From positions 3,782,001 to 3,846,000 of the forward strand of contig NZ_CP121194.1 in assembly GCF_039993895.1 (NCBI RefSeq): a stretch of DNA of 64,000 nt. The letters run 5' to 3'. The position numbers and the translations under genes were made by a program. Shown piece after piece: positions 57,899 to 64,000 of the stretch (within the stretch, counting starts at the first letter, position 1; each line of letters starts with the position of its first letter). Below the pieces are notes generated by a model. It saw nothing but the letters and a program-made list of their open reading frames with translations. It did no database searches and was not told the DNA's origin. The DNA comes from Edaphobacter paludis. GTDB taxonomy: Bacteria; Acidobacteriota; Terriglobia; Terriglobales; Acidobacteriaceae.

Positions 57899-59293
57899 TC
57901 AGCTCTCCAAGCCCGGGCTTGACCTGCGAACGCGGGCAAGGAGGGCGGCGGGACGCAACGCCTTTGGATAGTGGAACATACTGGCGGCGAATGCTGACAA
58001 GGTGTCCTGCGAGATGCGTAAGGTGGCAGGGACTACATACAGATTCATGACGATCTCCGACACGAGCAGTGAGGCGGCGGCGCCGTACAGGCCAAAGGCA
58101 CGGGCGAGGAAGTAGCAGAGAGTACAGGCGATGCTGGTTCCTAGGACGTAGAAGGTAGCGAGTCGCTGGTGCTGATTGGTAGACGTCATCAGCACCGAAC
58201 TGGTGGACCAGAGCGCGTAGAGAATGACGACCAGCAGAAGAATGTCGAGCAGTACGCGGCTGGGCGGTACATGCCCACCGGTCCAGTGATGAAGAAACCA
58301 GGGGCCGACTGACATCATTCCCAGAACGATGACGACCGCAACGATCAACGCCAACTGGCAGGCACGGCGCAGAAGAGAGCGGACGAGCGGAAGATTCCTT
58401 GCGCCATAGGCAATCGACATCTCCGGCTCGAAGGTGCTGTTTACCATTTGGACCATCTGGAGCGCGACGCGGGAGACGGTGCGGGCGGTGCCGAAGACGA
58501 CGACAGCGGTCGGACCCAGGGCGTATCCGACGGCGAGCAAGGTGCCTTGCAGGTTCAGCGCATTGCCGATAGGAAAGCCCATAAACGCAATCGCAGGCCG
58601 GGCGAGAGCGCGGATTTCGGCGAAACTGGCGTGTTTCCATCCATATTCAATCCAGGGGATGTCTCGCTGAACCAGAATGCAGAGGATGATGGTACCCGTG
58701 ATGTTGGCGCAGGCGAAGACAAGGGCGGTGATGCGCGGGCCGGCGTTGAAGACGACGGCGAGGATCATGCAGGTGAAGGCAGAGAGCGAGAAGATGCTCT
58801 TGATGAAAGTTCCGTAGGGATAGCGGCCGATGCAGCGATAAGCAGACTGCAGAAGCTGCTCAAACTGCCCCAGCATGACCGAGACGCCCAGATAGAAGAT
58901 GATCCATTTGGCGTCGGATGGGTTGATATCGTGAATTTTGAGAAGACGGGCTGCGGGAACGTAGTACAGAATGACGCTCAGCAGAGCAATGACCGCACTA
59001 CAGATCATGCCGATAAACCACCAACAACTCTGAAAGACGCGAAGCGCGCCCTGGCGGTCTTCGCGGGCGACCATCATGGTCATCTCATTGCCAGCGACGC
59101 TTCCGAAGCCTATGTTGCTGAAACTAAGGTATGAGGGGATGGAGTTGAGGATCATCCACTCGCCATAGACCGGCACGGTCCAGAAGTGGAGGAAGACCGG
59201 AACCTGGATGAGTTGAATGATGGTTGAAGCTAACTTGCTGATCCAGTTGGAGATAAAGCCAAGGGTCAAGCGGCGTTTTACGGAATTATCCAT
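57899..59293 (-). CDS. Oligosaccharide flippase (Wzx/MATE-like)
   Basis: 464-residue inner-membrane protein with about twelve helices of the polysaccharide-biosynthesis flippase family, which moves lipid-linked oligosaccharides across the inner membrane. The N-terminus KRRLTLGFISNWISKLASTIIQLIQVPVFLHFWTVPVYGEWMILNSIPSYLS is typical of the family. Its 3' end lies about 20 bases upstream of the antitoxin promoter, so it has a separate transcript from the toxin-antitoxin unit. No other wzx/wzy genes are adjacent. Confidence 0.87.
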   Translation of the reverse strand: MDNSVKRRLTLGFISNWISKLASTIIQLIQVPVFLHFWTVPVYGEWMILNSIPSYLSFSNIGFGSVAGNEMTMMVAREDRQGALRVFQSCWWFIGMICSAVIALLSVILYYVPAARLLKIHDINPSDAKWIIFYLGVSVMLGQFEQLLQSAYRCIGRYPYGTFIKSIFSLSAFTCMILAVVFNAGPRITALVFACANITGTIILCILVQRDIPWIEYGWKHASFAEIRALARPAIAFMGFPIGNALNLQGTLLAVGYALGPTAVVVFGTARTVSRVALQMVQMVNSTFEPEMSIAYGARNLPLVRSLLRRACQLALIVAVVIVLGMMSVGPWFLHHWTGGHVPPSRVLLDILLLVVILYALWSTSSVLMTSTNQHQRLATFYVLGTSIACTLCYFLARAFGLYGAAASLLVSEIVMNLYVVPATLRISQDTLSAFAASMFHYPKALRPAALLARVRRSSPGLES

Positions 59294-59367
59294 GCGTCGT
59301 CGTTGGCCTCAGGTTTAGTTTACCGGGTGCGATATTTCGGCGGGGAAATCCGGGCATTTAGGTTTGT

Positions 59368-61161
59368 TCAGCGCTGACGGAGTGCCCGGTCGATCTGAAG
59401 CTTTTCGGCGGTGAGCTGGGCGAGGATGGCCTGGTCGCCACGGCGATCAGCTTCGGCGATGAGCGAGCGGATCTCGCGCTGGCGTCGTTCGAGGCGTCGG
59501 GATTCGAGGGCGTGGAGAGCATTTTCGACCTGCTCGGTCATGGATTGGGCATCATGCCGGGCATCGGCTTCGACGGGGTCTTCGTGGTGCTGGAGGGCGA
59601 GAGCCAGCAGGGTGCGACTCTGCGGATCGGGCGCAACATCGAGCGGGTTGGCTGGGACGGGAGCGTTGGCCAGGGCTTCGAGGACGGACGCAGCGGGCAG
59701 GTTCTCGTACCACTCGGGATGCTGGCTGAGCTGGTCCGAGGCGAGGATGCGGGCGGGGTCAGATTCGGGGAGTACGAGGGCGCGGAGGAGAATGCGCTCC
59801 GTCTCGCTGGCGGGGGTGCCGGTGTGGGTGCGGACGCTTTCGACGCGCTGGGCGGCGGCCTGTTTGATCTCCTGGCGGAGAATCATGGAGTCGATGCCGA
59901 GCTTCTGGGCGGCGTCGGCAGCGAACTCGTCGCGATGGATGCGGTTGGGCATCCGGCGAATGTGGGGCAGCAGAAAGTTGAGCGCTTTGACCTTGGCATC
60001 GGCGGTGCGGGCCGGGAAGAGCTGGCGGGCGCGGTCGATGAGGTAGTCCGAATGTCGCTTGGCGGTGCGGAGTGCGGCCATGTAAGCCTGAACGCCGTGC
60101 TCGCGGACGAAGCGGTCGGGGTCGAGGCCGCCTTCGAGAGTGACGACCTTCACTTCGAAATCTTCCTCGGTGAGCAGGGCGATGGATTTTTCCGCGGCGT
60201 TAGCTCCGGCAGTGTCGGGGTCAAAGTTGACGATGATTTTCTTTGTGAAGCGGCTGAGCAGGCGCACCTGCATCTCAGTGAACGCGGTGCCGGAGGTGGC
60301 GAGGACATTGTGGATGCCGGCCATGTAGACGGAGATGCAGTCCATCTGGCCTTCGACCAGCAGCGCGAAGTCGTGGCTGCGCATGTCGGCTTTGGCCTTG
60401 TCGAGATTGAAGAGGACCTGGCCCTTCGTATACAGCCCGGTCTCGGGGGAGTTCATGTACTTGGGACCGGACTTTTCGTCGGAGTCGAGGGCGCGGGCAG
60501 TGAAGGCGATGGTCTTGCCCTGCTCGTTGGCGATGGGGAAGGTGATGCGCTTGCGAAAGCGGGCGTAGAGCTGGCCCTGAGTTCCATCGGCTTGCTCCTT
60601 TGAGCTGAAGAGTCCGCTGGCACGCATGACCTCTTCACCGAAGTGCGGCTTGAGGCGGTCGCGCATGTCGTTGAAGTCGTCGGGCGCGTAGCCGATGCGG
60701 AACTTGGCGATGGTCTCGGCGGTGACGCCGCGGCCGGTGAGATATTCGCGGGCGCGGGCGGCTTCGGGCGATTTGAGCTGTGCCTCGAAGTATTGAGTTG
60801 CGGCTTCGTGGATATCGATGAGTTGGCGGCGCAACCCGGCTTCGCGAGCCTCTTCGGGGGAGCTGAACTCGCGTTTGGGCAGAGGGATGCCGCACTTGAC
60901 GGCGACGGTACGGATGGCTTCGGGGAAGCTGACGTTTTCGAGCTTCATGACGAAGGTGAAGACGTCGCCCTTTTCGTGGCAACCGAAGCAGTAGAAGTAG
61001 CCGTGGTTCGCGTTGACGGAAAAGGAGCCTGTCTTCTCCTTATGGAAGGGACAGAGCCCGGTGTAGTTCTGCGCGCCCGTCTTGCGCAGCTTCACGTAGT
61101 CACCGACGATCTTGACGATATCGGCCTGCTGCTTAACGGTTTGGGCGAAGTTGTCGGACAT
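59368..61161 (-). CDS. dnaG: DNA primase
   Basis: Synthesises RNA primers for replication. Zinc-binding domain C37-x2-H40-x17-C58-x2-C61 (CPFHKEKT ... YFYCFGCHEKGD); RNA-polymerase/TOPRIM domain (about 230-360) with VEGQMDC and FDPDTAG; and a C-terminal helicase-interacting domain (from about 440). 597 residues from ATG 61161; upstream frame to 61215 is not conserved. It lies 74 bases upstream of the flippase on the same strand. rpoD, often directly behind dnaG, is about 2.6 kb away. Confidence 0.97.
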   Translation of the reverse strand: MSDNFAQTVKQQADIVKIVGDYVKLRKTGAQNYTGLCPFHKEKTGSFSVNANHGYFYCFGCHEKGDVFTFVMKLENVSFPEAIRTVAVKCGIPLPKREFSSPEEAREAGLRRQLIDIHEAATQYFEAQLKSPEAARAREYLTGRGVTAETIAKFRIGYAPDDFNDMRDRLKPHFGEEVMRASGLFSSKEQADGTQGQLYARFRKRITFPIANEQGKTIAFTARALDSDEKSGPKYMNSPETGLYTKGQVLFNLDKAKADMRSHDFALLVEGQMDCISVYMAGIHNVLATSGTAFTEMQVRLLSRFTKKIIVNFDPDTAGANAAEKSIALLTEEDFEVKVVTLEGGLDPDRFVREHGVQAYMAALRTAKRHSDYLIDRARQLFPARTADAKVKALNFLLPHIRRMPNRIHRDEFAADAAQKLGIDSMILRQEIKQAAAQRVESVRTHTGTPASETERILLRALVLPESDPARILASDQLSQHPEWYENLPAASVLEALANAPVPANPLDVAPDPQSRTLLALALQHHEDPVEADARHDAQSMTEQVENALHALESRRLERRQREIRSLIAEADRRGDQAILAQLTAEKLQIDRALRQR

Positions 61162-61330
61162 ACCTGGTGGATGAATTCTTAGTTTAGATGAGTGAGCGAC
61201 GCGGAGGCATAACACTGGCTCTCACCGATTAGGCAAAGACGGCCACACTCAGACGTTTACGATCCACCCTTCGCGAGAAAGTGACCCACGTCAGAAACTC
61301 GCGTAAAGGCGTCGTATCATAGATGACTGT

Positions 61331-61555
61331 ATGGCATTTCCTATCAAAGTTTGTGTTGTGTGCTCCGAAGAGTTTGAGTTGAAGCCGGACAAGCCTGGTT
61401 TCGCTAATCGTTGTCCAGAGTGCAGTGCGCCCGAATCGAATGACGATCCCCTCGACAAACAGCGCATGGACGCGGATGAACGCAAGTCTGCCAGCGAAGC
61501 GAACGAAGCCCGACGGCAGGCGATGCGCAATCTGCTTTATCGCAAGGACAGCTAA
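61331..61555 (+). CDS. Small zinc-ribbon-like protein
   Basis: 74 residues: an N-terminal ribbon VCVVCSEEFELKPDKPGFANRCPECS with two C-x2-C pairs, then a long charged helix (DKQRMDADERKSASEANEARRQAMRNLLYRKDS). Likely binds zinc; may contact nucleic acid or protein. I do not recognise a named family. The start ATG 61331 lies in a 170-base divergent gap from dnaG. No strong ribosome site. Confidence 0.65.
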   Translation: MAFPIKVCVVCSEEFELKPDKPGFANRCPECSAPESNDDPLDKQRMDADERKSASEANEARRQAMRNLLYRKDS

Positions 61556-61668
61556 CGGCTCTTCGTCCAGACAATGCTCCATAGCTGAAAGTTTTCGGCC
61601 CCCCTCGATGTTGGTGACGCATGGAGCGCAGCGGTTATGCTTGCGTGGCTCTTCAGGAAGGAATGTTT

Positions 61669-63033
61669 ATGGCAGCGGCCCTGGATCTGAAGGAACGGTT
61701 TGCCCACGGACAGGAACGGCGCAAGCAGATGCGGCGGACCCTCCACGCGGAGTGGAAGGCAGGGACGCGCAGGAAGAGTCCGCTGAAGCTGCTGGCCGCG
61801 TCGATGCGGGGAAGGGTTCCGGCGCTGGTGACGCTGAAGTATGAGCGTATGACATGCTCTCCGTTTGGCTACTTTCGCGGTGCGGTGCCGGTAATGGCGT
61901 ATGACCTGTCGCTGGTGAGCAATACGGGCATATTGAGTCAACTGTGCGGCGATGCGCATGTGCGCAACCTCGGCGCGTATGCCGGGCCGGATGGGCGGCT
62001 GGTCTTCGACATCAACGACTTCGATGAGACGATCGTGGGGCCGTTTGAGTGGGACGTGAAGCGGATGGCCACAAGCCTGGTGCTGGCGGGACGCGAGGCG
62101 GGCGCTAAGAAGATGCATTGCCGCGAGGCCGCAGCGGCGTTTCTGGAGCGCTATCGCTGCTGCATCGCTGGGTTTGCGCGAATGCCGGTGCTGGAGATGG
62201 GGCGGTATCAAGTGCATCGGTTGAAGGATGTGTCGCCGATAGAGGGAATCTTGAGGATGGCGGAGCGGGCGACCCCGCTGCATACGCTGTCGGCATTGAC
62301 GGAGGCGCGGAAGGCCTCGGGCCATCATAGTGATCGGGTGTTTAAATCGACGCCTCCGGTGCTGACGCGAGTGAAGGGTAAAGAGGCTGAGCGTGTGGTG
62401 GCTTCTCTGAAACTTTATGTGGAGAGCCTGCTGCGCGAGCGGCGACATCTGTTCTCGCAATACAAGCCGGTGGACGTCGCGTTCAAGGTAGTAGGGACAG
62501 GCTCGGTGGGGCTGCGCGATTACTGCGTCTACATGGAGGGCAATGGGCCGAAGGACCCACTCTTCATCCAGATCAAGGAAGAGGCGGCGTCGGCGTATGC
62601 GTCTTATGTTGGTCAGGTGAACGAACGTGACGGGCTATCGAATCGCAGGGGAACCTATCACCAGGGGCGGCGCGTGGTAGAGGGAGAGCGAGCGATGCAG
62701 ATGCAGTCCGATCCATTTCTTGGCTGGACAACGATCGAAGGGCGCGACTATCTGGTGCGGCAGCTCAGCGACCATAAGGCTGCGATTCAGGTGGGCGACC
62801 TGAAGGCAGGGCTGATGGAGTATGCGACCGTGTGCGGGGAGCTGCTGGCGCGAGGTCATGCTCGGTCAGGCGATTGCATGATGCTGGCAGGATATCTGGG
62901 GAAGTCAGCGAGGTTCGATGACGCAGTGGCGAAGTTCGCCGAAGCGTATGCGGACCAGACAGAGCGCGACTGGCATGAGTTAGTGCAATGGATGAAGAAG
63001 GCTGGAAAGAACCTTGGCACACACCACGACTAA
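61669..63033 (+). CDS. DUF2252 family protein (second copy)
   Basis: 454-residue protein of the same family as 4212-5426. Motifs: CGDAHVRN (93-100), LVFDINDFDE with D117 and D119, then much later VVGTGSVGLRDYCVYMEG (G276-G281) and FIQIKEEAA (K303). The GD-H-N and DFD pattern is that of APH/choline-kinase catalytic and metal sites, while GTGSVG and the K in IKEE look like an ATP-binding N-lobe, here placed after the catalytic part. Function unknown; a kinase-like role is my inference. ATG 61669 has AGGAAGGA 6 bases upstream; ATG 61663 is the alternative. Confidence 0.82.
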   Translation: MAAALDLKERFAHGQERRKQMRRTLHAEWKAGTRRKSPLKLLAASMRGRVPALVTLKYERMTCSPFGYFRGAVPVMAYDLSLVSNTGILSQLCGDAHVRNLGAYAGPDGRLVFDINDFDETIVGPFEWDVKRMATSLVLAGREAGAKKMHCREAAAAFLERYRCCIAGFARMPVLEMGRYQVHRLKDVSPIEGILRMAERATPLHTLSALTEARKASGHHSDRVFKSTPPVLTRVKGKEAERVVASLKLYVESLLRERRHLFSQYKPVDVAFKVVGTGSVGLRDYCVYMEGNGPKDPLFIQIKEEAASAYASYVGQVNERDGLSNRRGTYHQGRRVVEGERAMQMQSDPFLGWTTIEGRDYLVRQLSDHKAAIQVGDLKAGLMEYATVCGELLARGHARSGDCMMLAGYLGKSARFDDAVAKFAEAYADQTERDWHELVQWMKKAGKNLGTHHD

Positions 63034-63308
63034 CCATCAACTTGCCACCGAATAAAACTTAACAAATTTGCGCTCTATGCAGTGTTCACTGCTGCGTTGC
63101 CTTTTACGACGCGTGCGTCTGCTGGGTGGGAGCGCCTGTGCTGTGCGTGCCACCTTTGTTGTAGTTGAAAGGTATTTTGCATGCAGGTGGAAACTTCGGG
63201 ATAGTCTGTGTGTTTCAGTAGAGGCAGGTTAGAACGCGGCCAGTATGGCGCTGCTCTAAAAGATTTGAGGCGGCGGCGTTGCCGTAACGCTATTTCCGAG
63301 GTAAGTGA

Positions 63309-64000
63309 ATGCGATCTTTCAGCTCAATTCGTAAGTTAGTTATGGCGGCGGCACTGATACTGGTGCCTGCTGCTTCCTTTGCCGGTGTCTTTATCTCGGT
63401 GAACATTGCTCCTCCCGTGCTGCCCGTTTATACGCAGCCGCTTTGCCCGGGCGACGGATATCTCTGGACGCCGGGTTACTGGGCCTATGGGCAGGAGGGC
63501 TACTACTGGGTTCCAGGTGTGTGGGTGCGGCCGCCACAGGTTGGTTTTCTCTGGACACCGGGCTATTGGGGATGGGGTGGTAGCGCCTACATCTTCCACG
63601 CTGGATATTGGGGACCGCACATCGGCTTCTATGGCGGCGTGAACTATGGCTTTGGCTACACGGGGCGCGGCTACGAAGGTGGCTACTGGAACCATGGTGT
63701 GTTCGCATACAACCGCAGCGTGAACAATATTAATGTCACCAATGTTCACAACGTCTACAACAAGACGGTCGTGGTGAACAACTACAACCGCGTAAGCTAT
63801 AACGGTGGCAGAGGTGGTCTGCAGGTGCGCGAAAATGCGCAGGAGCAGGCGGCAATGCGTGAACAGCGGATTCCGCCGACGGCAAATCAGATCAGCCATC
63901 GCGACGCTGCGGCGCAGGACCGCGGCCAGCTTGCCTCTGTCAATCATGGGCGTCCACAGGTCGCCGCCATGCGTAGCGTGAATGAGCGTGCCTTCAACCA
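63309..64000 (+). CDS. Exported WxxGxW-repeat protein, cut by the window end
   Basis: Open frame of 230 codons running off the right edge. After a signal peptide (MRSFSSIRKLVMAAALILVPAASFAG) come WTPGYW, WVPGVW and WTPGYW repeats rich in Gly, Tyr and Trp, as in the YXWGQ/BcpO-related secreted protein family, then GFGYTGRGYEGGYWNHGVFAYNRSVNNIN. Later residues are Asn/Val/Arg-rich. Such proteins are thought to be envelope or matrix components. ATG 63309 has GAGGTAAG about 5 bases upstream. The C-terminus is outside the window. The long minus-strand frame across it is spurious. Confidence 0.85.
   Translation, partial: MRSFSSIRKLVMAAALILVPAASFAGVFISVNIAPPVLPVYTQPLCPGDGYLWTPGYWAYGQEGYYWVPGVWVRPPQVGFLWTPGYWGWGGSAYIFHAGYWGPHIGFYGGVNYGFGYTGRGYEGGYWNHGVFAYNRSVNNINVTNVHNVYNKTVVVNNYNRVSYNGGRGGLQVRENAQEQAAMREQRIPPTANQISHRDAAAQDRGQLASVNHGRPQVAAMRSVNERAFN

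Noticed and set aside
59512..60603. 363-codon plus-strand frame inside dnaG
   Set aside because: Antisense shadow of DNA primase; Gly/Glu/Val-rich with no motif.
63336..63947. 203-codon minus-strand frame at the right edge
   Set aside because: Antisense to the WxxGxW-repeat protein, which has a signal peptide and ribosome site.

Overview
The window looks like chromosomal DNA of an Acidobacteriota member, most likely class Terriglobia (the Granulicella/Edaphobacter/Terriglobus group). The reasons are a secreted VWA protein of the type common in acidobacteria at the left edge, high GC content with long spurious antisense frames, many lineage-typical hypothetical proteins, and an interspersed two-hairpin repeat (three copies) of a kind I associate with these genomes. 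This placement rests on gene content and recall, not on a search. I see no phage, insertion sequence, integrase or CRISPR array.

Layout. 0-7 kb: VWA protein, O-methyltransferase, secreted protein, adenosine deaminase, DUF892 protein, a first DUF2252 protein, amino acid permease. 7-10 kb: UvrD/PcrA helicase with a 51-residue basic protein behind it. 10.6-15 kb: small exported protein, LOG-type phosphoribohydrolase, a nitric-oxide module (flavohaemoprotein plus NsrR-like regulator with a 29-bp palindromic operator), and a compact TauE/SemiSWEET/DUF971 operon. 15-24 kb: recX, a small membrane protein, DUF429, alaS, an unassigned multi-pass membrane protein next to a 58-residue exported peptide, infC with a rare ATT start, a receiver protein with a histone-like tail facing a stand-alone HisKA-like protein, and tRNA-Leu(CAG). 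23.7-30 kb: pheS and pheT, separated by about 3 kb holding four genes. 30-39 kb: acyl-CoA carboxylase beta subunit, GH27 alpha-galactosidase, NIPSNAP, ruvB, two unassigned proteins (one with a HEPN motif), a glycerophosphodiesterase whose motifs are in permuted order, murQ. 39-48 kb: bamA, OsmC, a CDF metal exporter, frr, a YVTN propeller protein, DUF4440, TMEM175. 48.7-55 kb: molybdopterin oxidoreductase, a hypothetical protein, TM2 protein, glycosyltransferase 2, acyltransferase 3. 55-64 kb: rpoD and dnaG separated by a Doc-type toxin-antitoxin unit, a zinc-ribbon protein and a flippase; then a small zinc-ribbon protein, a second DUF2252 protein, and a WxxGxW-repeat secreted protein that runs off the window.

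Most of the content is housekeeping (alaS, pheS, pheT, infC, frr, rpoD, dnaG, ruvB, recX, pcrA, bamA) with accessory genes between. The most unusual items are the permuted glycerophosphodiesterase, two DUF2252 proteins whose motifs read like a permuted kinase fold, the exported-peptide/membrane-protein pair, the leaderless AAA ATPase between pheS and pheT, and the receiver-histone fusion. Coordinates of several starts were chosen from Shine-Dalgarno spacing and differ from the longest open frame; each case is explained in its entry.
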